Positions 6,217 to 11,829 of a DNA stretch of 11,829 bases are shown here, piece by piece (within the stretch, counting starts at the first letter, position 1; each line of letters begins with the position of its first letter). The DNA comes from Bacteroidales bacterium (GTDB lineage Bacteria; Bacteroidota; Bacteroidia; Bacteroidales; WCHB1-69): positions 1 to 11,829 of the forward strand of contig DUOL01000127.1 in the NCBI GenBank assembly GCA_012838875.1. The letters are read 5' to 3'. The translations under genes were made by a program, and so were the position numbers. The notes beneath the pieces were generated by a model, which was not told where the DNA came from, made no database searches, and saw only the letters and a program-made list of their open reading frames with translations.

Positions 6217-6232
6217 GTCAATAAGGATTGAC
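6217..6232 (+). promoter_or_regulatory. Candidate autoregulatory operator (6-4-6 dyad)
   Basis: GTCAAT (6217-6222), AAGG, ATTGAC (6227-6232) is a perfect inverted repeat starting 3 bases after the -7 box and covering the expected transcription start of the Fur-like gene. A repressor bound here would block its own transcription. The sequence does not resemble the classical Fur box (GATAAT-type repeats). The link to the encoded regulator is inference from position only. Confidence 0.45.
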
Positions 6233-6244
6233 AAAAAATCGGAA

Positions 6245-6679
6245 ATGCCCCAATCGAACGAGATTCTGGAAATTGCTTATGAGCAGTTAGCGAACTTCTT
6301 AAAAAAGAAATCGCAGCGGAAAACACCGGAACGTTTCAATATTTTACAAAAGATAGTTTCCTTTAACGGAGCTTTTCAAGTAGGAACGCTCCATGAAGAG
6401 TTAAAAAAAGAGAAGTACCTTTTAAGTAAAGCTACAATTTACAACGCAATTCATCTTTTTGAAAAGGCAGGTTTAGTAGAATGCAAATGGTATGGTAATA
6501 AAAAGCTCTATGAACTGACAATTCCTGCTAATCTCAGAAAATTACGTTGGTATGAAGGAAATTGCGAGATAGAAATGAATATAGAGGAAGAGGAAAAAGA
6601 AGAGATTGTAACCTTTATTGAGAGTAAAATAAAAAAGAAAATTAATCGCGCATTTTTTTTCTTAGAAGAGGATTATTAA
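6245..6679 (+). CDS. Fur-family winged-helix regulator lacking metal ligands
   Basis: The 144-residue protein aligns with the DNA-binding half of Fur: RKTPERFNILQKI (25-37) and the recognition region SKATIYNAIHLFEKAGLV (61-78), both strongly Fur-like. The dimerisation half departs from the family. Only two histidines (H50, H70) and two non-adjacent cysteines (C80, C107) exist, with no HHxH block and no CxxC pairs. The C-terminal part is instead short and charged (IEEEEKEE 113-120, KIKKK 128-132). Metal-dependent repression of the standard kind is therefore unlikely. Bacteroidales have a divergent Fur relative, Har of P. gingivalis, reported to respond to heme; this could be a relative, but I cannot show it. 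ATG 6245 was chosen because the upstream TTG at 6212 lies in the -7 box. It is divergent from tRNA-Glu and near hemW. Confidence 0.78.
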   Translation: MPQSNEILEIAYEQLANFLKKKSQRKTPERFNILQKIVSFNGAFQVGTLHEELKKEKYLLSKATIYNAIHLFEKAGLVECKWYGNKKLYELTIPANLRKLRWYEGNCEIEMNIEEEEKEEIVTFIESKIKKKINRAFFFLEEDY

Positions 6680-6690
6680 GTTTAAATCGT

Positions 6691-6699
6691 TATTTTTGC
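6691..6699 (+). promoter_or_regulatory. -7 box upstream of rfbA
   Basis: TATTTTTG at 6691-6698 followed by C matches the Bacteroidota -7 element and leaves a leader of about 30 bases before the ATG at 6737. No TTTG is seen at the right distance upstream, so only half of the promoter is supported. It begins 12 bases after the stop of the Fur-like gene. Confidence 0.5.
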
Positions 6700-6736
6700 A
6701 ATTAATCTTATGTAGTAAAAACCAAAATTTGCTAGT

Positions 6737-7597
6737 ATGAAAGGAATTGTTTTAGCAGGCGGTTCGGGCACGCGGCTTTACCCCATTACGTTGGCAATGA
6801 GCAAACAGTTGATGCCCATTTATGATAAACCGATGATTTATTATCCCATTTCTACCCTTATGTTGGCAGGCATTCGTGAAATATTGATTATCTCAACACC
6901 GCACGATTTGCCACATTTTGAAAGATTATTAGGAGACGGCAAACAACTAGGCTGTCGCTTTGAGTATAAAGTGCAGCACGTCCCGAACGGATTAGCACAA
7001 GCTTTTGTACTCGGAGCCGATTTTATCGGACAAGATAAAGCCGCCCTCGTCCTTGGTGACAACATTTTTTACGGTGGCGGGTTTGAGAAAAATCTAATCG
7101 CTAACAATGACCCGGACGGCGGTATCGTTTTTGCTTATCACGTCTCAGACCCTGAAAGATATGGAGTTGTAGAATTTGATGAAGATATGAATGCCATATC
7201 CATTGAAGAGAAACCACAAAACCCGAAATCAAATTACGCCGTGCCCGGTCTCTATTTTTACGATAACTCCGTTGTAGAAGTGGCGAAAAATATTAAACCC
7301 AGTAAACGTGGCGAGTATGAAATTACGGACGTAAATCGCTACTACTTAGAACAAAACAAATTAAAAGTTTGTAAAATGGATAGAGGTACGGCATGGTTAG
7401 ACACCGGAACCTTTAAATCGTTAATTGACGCTACCCAATTTGTACAAGTCGTAGAAGATAGACAAGGTCTCAAAGTTGGCTGTATCGAAGAGGTTGCCTA
7501 CCAAATGGGATATATTAACAAAGAAGAACTTATCGCCGTTGCTGAACCGTTGCTCAAAAGCGGCTACGGAGAATATCTTATTAATTTAATTAAATAA
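6737..7597 (+). CDS. rfbA: Glucose-1-phosphate thymidylyltransferase RmlA
   Basis: The protein makes dTDP-glucose from dTTP and glucose 1-phosphate, the first step to dTDP-L-rhamnose and other deoxysugars of surface polysaccharides. It has 286 residues, normal for the family. The nucleotide-binding start LAGGSGTRLYP (6-16), SKQLMPIYDKPMIYYP (22-37), LGDNIFYGGG (106-115) with D108, EEKP (157-160) and TAWLDTGT (218-225) with D223 are all present and intact. The partners rfbB, rfbC and rfbD are not in the window; they may lie elsewhere, as is common in Bacteroidales. The cyclophilin gene follows after 5 bases and is probably co-transcribed. A DegT-type aminotransferase 3 kb downstream is also a nucleotide-sugar enzyme. 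Confidence 0.95.
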   Translation: MKGIVLAGGSGTRLYPITLAMSKQLMPIYDKPMIYYPISTLMLAGIREILIISTPHDLPHFERLLGDGKQLGCRFEYKVQHVPNGLAQAFVLGADFIGQDKAALVLGDNIFYGGGFEKNLIANNDPDGGIVFAYHVSDPERYGVVEFDEDMNAISIEEKPQNPKSNYAVPGLYFYDNSVVEVAKNIKPSKRGEYEITDVNRYYLEQNKLKVCKMDRGTAWLDTGTFKSLIDATQFVQVVEDRQGLKVGCIEEVAYQMGYINKEELIAVAEPLLKSGYGEYLINLIK

Positions 7598-7602
7598 AAA
7601 AA

Positions 7603-8370
7603 ATGTTTACAAAATCCATGTCAAATTTGCCCAAATTAATCGTATTATTTTGTGTCGCTCTTATGATGAACACGAGTTGTTCCTCAGCAAAAAATCAGCA
7701 AGAGGAGAATGAAAAAATAAATAACAATGAAGCCTTTCCTGTTGAAAGTGAAATAAAAAAAGATTCTATGAAAAACAACACAAAAGTATTAATTAGCACT
7801 ACGTTAGGAGATATAACGATTATTTTATACGAAGAAACACCGCAACATCGCGACAATTTTATAAAATTGGTTAATGAGAATTACTATGATGGTGTTTTAT
7901 TTCATCGTATCATCAAAGAGTTCATGATTCAAACCGGGGATCCGGATTCTAAAAATGCAAAACCCAATGTACAGCTTGGCATGGGTGGTCCGGGTTATAC
8001 GACACCTGCCGAGTTTGTTCCTTCATTATACCATAAAAGAGGGGCGGTTGCCGCCGCAAGAACCGGTGACCAAATAAATCCCCAAAAAACCTCTTCCGGT
8101 TCGCAATTTTATATTGTAGACGGTAGAAAATGGACAACCGTAGAGTTAAATCAAATTGCCGCTCAAACAGGAAAACAGTTTTCTCCCGAACAAATTGAAA
8201 CGTACACAACAATTGGCGGCGTGCCTTTCCTTGATGCTGACTATACCGTATTTGGAGAGGTTATCTCCGGAATGGAAGTGGTCGACAAAATAGCGTCACA
8301 ACCAAAAGATAGATTTGACAGACCAACCGCTGATATTAAAATTCTTTCCACTAAAATTATCAATGAATAA
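7603..8370 (+). CDS. Cyclophilin-type peptidyl-prolyl cis-trans isomerase lipoprotein
   Basis: This 255-residue enzyme catalyses proline isomerisation during folding of envelope proteins. The signal peptide (hydrophobic at about 11-22) ends in MNTSC with likely lipidated C26; Asn at -3 is unusual but tolerated in this phylum. A linker rich in Asn, Gln and Glu (to about 58) leads to the cyclophilin domain: STTLGDITIILYEETP, then DGVLFHRIIKEFMIQTGDP with catalytic R102, then GSQFYIV (166-172) and TVFGEVISGMEVVDKI (215-230). An extra segment of about 35 residues (175-210) before the last strands is typical of Bacteroidota members. ATG 7603 is 5 bases after rfbA; ATG 7618 is an alternative start that keeps the signal. 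It could help fold surface proteins, but the partner is unknown. Confidence 0.92.
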   Translation: MFTKSMSNLPKLIVLFCVALMMNTSCSSAKNQQEENEKINNNEAFPVESEIKKDSMKNNTKVLISTTLGDITIILYEETPQHRDNFIKLVNENYYDGVLFHRIIKEFMIQTGDPDSKNAKPNVQLGMGGPGYTTPAEFVPSLYHKRGAVAAARTGDQINPQKTSSGSQFYIVDGRKWTTVELNQIAAQTGKQFSPEQIETYTTIGGVPFLDADYTVFGEVISGMEVVDKIASQPKDRFDRPTADIKILSTKIINE

Positions 8371-8392
8371 TCTCATTTAGCTTAAATTTCGT

Positions 8393-9412
8393 ATGTCAAA
8401 AATTGAAAAAATAGCGCAAGAAATTGAAAATTTTACTATTCAATCGGAAGAGGAATTAGAACAGTTTCGGTTACATTTTCTCAGTAAAAAAAGTGAATTG
8501 CAAACTCTTTTAGGTGAAATTAAAAATATTGCTCCGGAAGAACGCAAAGAGTACGGTATTCTCGTAAATACGCTGAAAAAGAAAGCATCTGAAAAATTTG
8601 AAGAAGGGAAAGTTAAAATGGCTTCGCTCTCCCACTCTCCTATCTCCTCAATTGACGTAACACGTACCGCCAAAGGGGTAGAGTTGGGCGGATTACACCC
8701 CATCTCTATTGTCATGCAGGAGGTTTGCTCCATCTTTGAATCTATCGGCTTTTCCGTTGTTGACGGACCTGAAATTGACGATGATTGGCATATTTTTTCC
8801 GCTTTAAACTTCGGAGAAGAACACCCTGCTCGCGACATGCAAGATACTTTTTTTATTGCTACGAAGCCTGATATTGCCCTTCGCACGCACACCTCATCGC
8901 TGCAAGTTCGTGTCATGGAAAAAGAAAAACCGCCAATTCGCGTCATTTGTCCGGGAAGAGTCTACCGCAATGAAGCGATTACCTCCCGCGCCCACTGCAT
9001 GTTTCATCAAGTTGAAGGCTTATATATAGCCGAAAATGTTTCCTTCGCCGAAATGAAACAGACACTTTTCTATTTTGCACAAAAAATGTTCGGAGAACAA
9101 ACAAAAATTCGACTACGTCCTTCTTATTTCCCCTTTACCGAACCTTCGGCGGAAATGGACGTCTCCTGTAATATTTGTAACGGAAAAGGGTGCCAATTGT
9201 GCAAAAATAGCGGCTGGGTGGAAATTATGGGCTGCGGCATGGTTGACCCAAACGTCCTCGAAAATTGTAATATCGACAGTAATAAATATAAAGGTTATGC
9301 CTTCGGTCTGGGCATTGAAAGAATGACGCAGGTGAAATATAAAACAAACGACATTCGTCTATTCTTTGAAAACGATGTCCGTTTTATTCAACAATTTCAA
9401 TCTTTAAAATAA
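8393..9412 (+). CDS. pheS: Phenylalanine-tRNA ligase alpha subunit
   Basis: PheS, with PheT, charges tRNA-Phe with phenylalanine. The 339-residue protein has the N-terminal coiled-coil arm (about 1-85), then LGGLHPISIV (98-107), HPARDMQDTFF (144-154) and RTHTSSLQVR (164-173). These are followed by motif 2 around PGRVYRNEAITSRAH (187-201), FTEPSAEMD (248-256) and motif 3 GLGIERM (305-311). A four-cysteine insertion (C259, C262, C267, C270; CNICNGKGCQLC) lies in the catalytic domain; this is usual in Bacteroidota PheS and may bind zinc. The pheT gene is not adjacent. The gap of 22 bases after the cyclophilin gene holds no clear -7 box, so it may be read from upstream. A normal, intact housekeeping gene. 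Confidence 0.96.
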   Translation: MSKIEKIAQEIENFTIQSEEELEQFRLHFLSKKSELQTLLGEIKNIAPEERKEYGILVNTLKKKASEKFEEGKVKMASLSHSPISSIDVTRTAKGVELGGLHPISIVMQEVCSIFESIGFSVVDGPEIDDDWHIFSALNFGEEHPARDMQDTFFIATKPDIALRTHTSSLQVRVMEKEKPPIRVICPGRVYRNEAITSRAHCMFHQVEGLYIAENVSFAEMKQTLFYFAQKMFGEQTKIRLRPSYFPFTEPSAEMDVSCNICNGKGCQLCKNSGWVEIMGCGMVDPNVLENCNIDSNKYKGYAFGLGIERMTQVKYKTNDIRLFFENDVRFIQQFQSLK

Positions 9413-9486
9413 AAACGCTCCACTTTCTACATTTTCCACTTTCCAAAATTCGGTTGTCAAAATGCGGAATTTCCCAAAAAAAAGTG

Positions 9487-9495
9487 TACTTTTGC
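9487..9495 (+). promoter_or_regulatory. -7 box upstream of the PfkB-type kinase gene
   Basis: TACTTTTG at 9487-9494 followed by C matches TAnnTTTG, 18 bases before the ATG at 9513. No TTTG is visible at the right spacing. The 100-base gap after pheS also has TCCACTTTC twice (9419-9427 and 9435-9443), probably by chance. Confidence 0.55.
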
Positions 9496-9512
9496 TTTTT
9501 AAATAATGATTT

Positions 9513-10484
9513 ATGAAAAAAATTGTAGGAATTGGCAATGCCCTAGTAGACGTTATTGTTCACGTCGAGAATGAAGATATTTTTCAACAGTTTTCCCTGA
9601 AAAAAGGGGGAATGGAGATGATTGACGAGGAGAAGAAAAGAAAAATTCACAACCAAATTCAACATTTAAAGCAGACGATTGCCTCCGGCGGCTCTACCTC
9701 TAACACTATACACGGATTAGCACGCCTTGGCGTGAAAACAGGCTATATCGGCAAAGTCTCTAACGATAAAATGGGAGATTTTTTCAAAAAAGATTTACAA
9801 AATAGCCAAATAACGCCCCACCTTGTCTTTTCGCCACTCGATACCGGTATTGCAACTACTTTTATGACTCCGGACGCAGAACGCACTTTTGCCACCTACC
9901 TCGGCGCCGCCTCCGAACTAACGCCAAAAGATATTGATGAGAGCATTCTACAAAAATATAACTACATTCATGTAGAGGGTTATCTGATTTTCAACGCCGA
10001 TTTAATCGAACAAGTTTGTTATTTAGCTAAAAAGAATAATCTTATCATCTCAATGGATATGGGAAGCTATAACATCATGGAAGATTATCGCGATTTTATG
10101 ATGCATCTACTTAAAAACTACGTAAATATAATCTTTGGTAACGAAGAAGAAGTACGAGCATTGACGCAAATTGACGAAATAAAAGGATTAGAAAAATTAG
10201 CAAAAACTTGTGATGTTGCAGTAGTGAAATTGGGCAAAAAAGGCTCTATCGTGAAAATGAACAATCAAGTGTACAATATTCCGCCTGTCGGGGGCGACTG
10301 TATAGATGCTAACGGCTTAGGCGATATCTATGCGTCAGGATTCCTTTACGGACTTATACACGACTATTCACCCGAAAAATCTGGCTGGTTAGCGTCTCAC
10401 TTAGCTTATGTACTTGGCAATACGGTAGGTGCTAAACTATCTGATGAACAATGGGTTACCGTTAAAAAAGAGATTTTCGCTTAA
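9513..10484 (+). CDS. PfkB-family kinase, probable adenosine kinase
   Basis: The product (323 residues) is a ribokinase/PfkB-fold kinase. The N-terminal strand KKIVGIGNALVDVIV, the substrate loop GGSTSNTIHGLARLG (59-73), GKVSNDKMGDFF (80-91) and the ATP/anion-hole motif near the C terminus are all present. The motif reads DANGLGD (265-271), where the family usually has D-T-x-GAGD; the catalytic base D271 is kept. The overall pattern, including GGSTSNT and DMGSYN, is that of Bacteroidota proteins annotated as adenosine kinase, which would make AMP from adenosine for purine salvage. Substrate cannot be fixed by sequence alone; a sugar or nucleoside kinase is the safe call. The aminotransferase gene follows after 19 bases. 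Confidence 0.85.
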   Translation: MKKIVGIGNALVDVIVHVENEDIFQQFSLKKGGMEMIDEEKKRKIHNQIQHLKQTIASGGSTSNTIHGLARLGVKTGYIGKVSNDKMGDFFKKDLQNSQITPHLVFSPLDTGIATTFMTPDAERTFATYLGAASELTPKDIDESILQKYNYIHVEGYLIFNADLIEQVCYLAKKNNLIISMDMGSYNIMEDYRDFMMHLLKNYVNIIFGNEEEVRALTQIDEIKGLEKLAKTCDVAVVKLGKKGSIVKMNNQVYNIPPVGGDCIDANGLGDIYASGFLYGLIHDYSPEKSGWLASHLAYVLGNTVGAKLSDEQWVTVKKEIFA

Positions 10485-10503
10485 CACCTCTCACACACGA
10501 CTT

Positions 10504-11628
10504 ATGGAAACAATTCAAATGGTTGATTTAAAAAATCAATATTTAAAAATAAAATCGGAAATAGACGCTGAAATTTCAAAAGTACTACACTCTTCGGCTT
10601 TTATTAATGGCCCCGCTGTAAAAGAGTTTCAAACGGCGTTAGAGGAGTATTTATCGGTAAAACATGTTATCCCTTGTGCCAACGGAACGGACGCATTGCA
10701 AGTATCGTTAATGGCTCTCGACTTACAACCCGGCGACGAGGTGATTACTACACCATTTACTTTCTTTGCAACTGCTGAAGTGCTCGCCCTGCTCAAGTTA
10801 ACCCCTGTTTTTGTTGATGTTGAAGAAAACAGCTTTAATATTAATGCAAATAAAATTGAGGAGGCTATTACGAACAAGACTAAAGCGATTCTCCCCGTTC
10901 ACCTTTTCGGACAGTGTGCCGACATGGAAAAAATCACCTCTTTGGCGGCAAAATATAATCTTTTTGTTATCGAAGACGCGTGCCAAGCCATCGGAGCAGA
11001 TTTTATATTTAGCAACGGCAAGAGGAAAAAGGCAGGAACTATCGGCGATGCCGGCTGCGTCTCCTTCTTCCCTTCCAAAAATTTAGGTTGCTACGGAGAC
11101 GGAGGAGCTATTTTTACCGATAATGATGAGTTAGCTCAACGCCTCCGCTGTATTGTCAATCACGGCATGTTTACCCGCTATTACCACGACATGATTGGCG
11201 TAAATTCGCGTTTAGACACGATTCAAGCGGCGATATTAAAAGTCAAATTGCCCTATCTCAATGATTACAATCAAGCACGACAACAAGTTGCAAAATATTA
11301 TAATCAGGCATTTGCGTCACATAAAAATATTATAACTCCTTATCAAACAGATAATTCCACTCATATCTTTCATCAGTACACGCTACGCTTGCTTGGCAAA
11401 AATCGTGAAAATATTATAAAAAAGATGGCGGAAAAGGGCATTCCGGTAATGATTTACTATCCGGTGCCGCTCCATTTACAAAAAGCGTTTAGTTATTTGG
11501 GAATAAAAACAGGCGAACTCCCTATAAGCGAACGGCTTTGTAACGAGGTGTTATCGCTCCCCATTCATACCGAAATGAGCGAGAAGCAGTTAGCGTACAT
11601 CACCCACACTTTTTTGAGTCTATTATAG
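10504..11628 (+). CDS. DegT/DnrJ/EryC1/StrS-family sugar aminotransferase (WbpE-like)
   Basis: This 374-residue PLP enzyme transfers an amino group to a nucleotide-linked keto-sugar. Family blocks are MVDLKNQY (6-13), AFINGPAVKEF (32-42), CANGTDALQ (58-66), PGDEVITTPFTFFATAEV (76-93), VEDAC-type IEDACQAIGA (156-165) and the PLP lysine K192 in FFPSKNLGCYGDGGA (188-202). The pattern is closest to WbpE-like enzymes, which aminate UDP-3-keto-GlcNAcA for surface polysaccharide. The P. gingivalis PorR protein, needed for anionic LPS, is in the same superfamily, but orthology is not shown. ATG 10504 was chosen: a GTG at 10429 would overlap the kinase by 56 bases, while homology starts METIQMVDL. It follows the kinase by 19 bases; both may share a transcript. 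No clear terminator follows. Confidence 0.9.
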   Translation: METIQMVDLKNQYLKIKSEIDAEISKVLHSSAFINGPAVKEFQTALEEYLSVKHVIPCANGTDALQVSLMALDLQPGDEVITTPFTFFATAEVLALLKLTPVFVDVEENSFNINANKIEEAITNKTKAILPVHLFGQCADMEKITSLAAKYNLFVIEDACQAIGADFIFSNGKRKKAGTIGDAGCVSFFPSKNLGCYGDGGAIFTDNDELAQRLRCIVNHGMFTRYYHDMIGVNSRLDTIQAAILKVKLPYLNDYNQARQQVAKYYNQAFASHKNIITPYQTDNSTHIFHQYTLRLLGKNRENIIKKMAEKGIPVMIYYPVPLHLQKAFSYLGIKTGELPISERLCNEVLSLPIHTEMSEKQLAYITHTFLSLL

Positions 11629-11720
11629 ACTTTTTATAAGGTGGAACATAACCGCTAATTAATCAATAATTAGAAATACTTTTAGGATAATTTTTAGTTT
11701 TCATTTTTTAATTTTTATTA
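11629..11720. other. AT-rich non-coding gap after the aminotransferase
   Basis: These 92 bases are very AT-rich and hold no ORF. The only structure I see is a 7-5-7 inverted repeat, CTAATTA (11655-11661) and TAATTAG (11667-11673), too weak to call a terminator. The gap ends abruptly at the GC-rich island. Confidence 0.6.
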
Positions 11721-11829
11721 GGGCGTGCCCCCTCGCTACGCTCGGGGTCGGTCTTCGGTTCCAAGTCCGCGGTCGCAAGCCGTGGGGACGCAAGGCGGCA
11801 AAAAGAGCTTCTAAAGTCGCTTTTTTGCC
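11721..11829. repeat. GC-rich structured intergenic island, cut by window end
   Basis: Composition changes sharply at 11721: 58 of the 80 bases at 11721-11800 are G or C (72%), against an AT-rich surrounding. No long ORF is present. Inverted repeats are dense: GGGC-GT-GCCC (11721-11730); GTCC (11765-11768) plus CGG (11770-11772) pairing with CCG (11780-11782) plus GGAC (11786-11789) around a seven-base loop; and GGCAAAAA-(G)-AGC (11797-11808) pairing with GCTTTTTTGCC (11819-11829) with one bulged G. I recall similar GGGCGTGCCC-leading GC-rich blocks recurring between genes in Bacteroidota genomes, but cannot verify this here. It may be a dispersed REP-like repeat, a structured RNA or the edge of a mobile element. 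Confidence 0.55.

Noticed and set aside
6212..6244. TTG start giving eleven extra residues on the Fur-like protein
   Set aside because: The TTG overlaps the TAnnTTTG box and would place the operator-like dyad in coding sequence; ATG 6245 is the natural start.
6036..6326. Minus-strand open frame covering tRNA-Glu and both divergent promoters
   Set aside because: It reads through a tRNA gene and regulatory DNA, and the end of its translation is simply the tRNA sequence.
9419..9443. TCCACTTTC repeated twice in the gap before the kinase gene
   Set aside because: Two copies of a short pyrimidine-rich word in low-complexity DNA; not enough to call a regulatory repeat.
10429..10503. GTG start extending the aminotransferase into the kinase gene
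   Set aside because: It overlaps 56 bases of a well-supported gene, and family homology begins at the ATG at 10504.
11655..11673. CTAATTA/TAATTAG inverted repeat as a terminator of the aminotransferase gene
   Set aside because: Only one G/C pair per arm and no T run directly after it; chance is likely in such AT-rich DNA.
1..11829. CRISPR array, insertion sequence, phage or toxin-antitoxin module
   Set aside because: No regularly spaced repeats, transposase, integrase, phage structural gene or small paired genes of that type are visible on either strand.

Overview
The window looks like a piece of a low-GC Bacteroidota chromosome, most likely order Bacteroidales. Four things point there. Promoters have the Bacteroidota form (-33 TTTG-like, -7 TAnnTTTG). 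Start codons lack Shine-Dalgarno sequences and are preceded by A/T-rich DNA. Several proteins belong to families I know from this phylum (DUF6029-type outer-membrane protein, Omp28-related lipoprotein, Bacteroidota-type cyclophilin lipoprotein). PheS carries the four-cysteine insertion. Genus cannot be fixed from the sequence alone. Everything from dxs to the DegT aminotransferase reads as intact chromosomal DNA. No transposase, phage gene, CRISPR array or toxin-antitoxin pair is visible.

Layout. (1) 1-283: 3' end of dxs (isoprenoid precursor synthesis). (2) 358-3464: a tight three-gene operon behind a good promoter. It encodes a TlpA-like periplasmic thioredoxin-fold protein, a DUF6029-type predicted outer-membrane barrel whose only two cysteines form a close pair, and an Omp28-related lipoprotein with CxxC. 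A lipoprotein with a Rieske-like fold that has lost its Fe-S ligands follows at 3529-3951 behind its own -7 box. Together they look like a cell-envelope thiol/redox set. (3) 3995-5981, minus strand: hemW (heme chaperone) followed by two small exported proteins of unknown function. (4) 6002-6244: strong terminator, tRNA-Glu(UUC) on the minus strand, and back-to-back divergent promoters. A perfect 6-4-6 dyad lies just downstream of the -7 box of the next gene. (5) 6245-6679: a Fur-family winged-helix regulator that has lost the usual metal ligands. (6) 6737-9412: rfbA/rmlA, a cyclophilin lipoprotein and pheS, closely spaced. (7) 9513-11628: a PfkB/adenosine-kinase-type sugar kinase and a DegT/WbpE-type sugar aminotransferase. 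(8) 11629-11829: non-coding DNA, AT-rich first, then an abrupt island of about 72% GC full of inverted repeats that runs off the window end.

How they fit together. Most genes are housekeeping: isoprenoids, heme chaperone, tRNA charging, nucleotide-sugar supply for surface polysaccharide. The parts most worth a second look are the envelope thiol operon, the metal-less Fur-like regulator with its candidate operator beside tRNA-Glu and hemW, the ligand-less Rieske lipoprotein, and the GC-rich structured island at the right edge.
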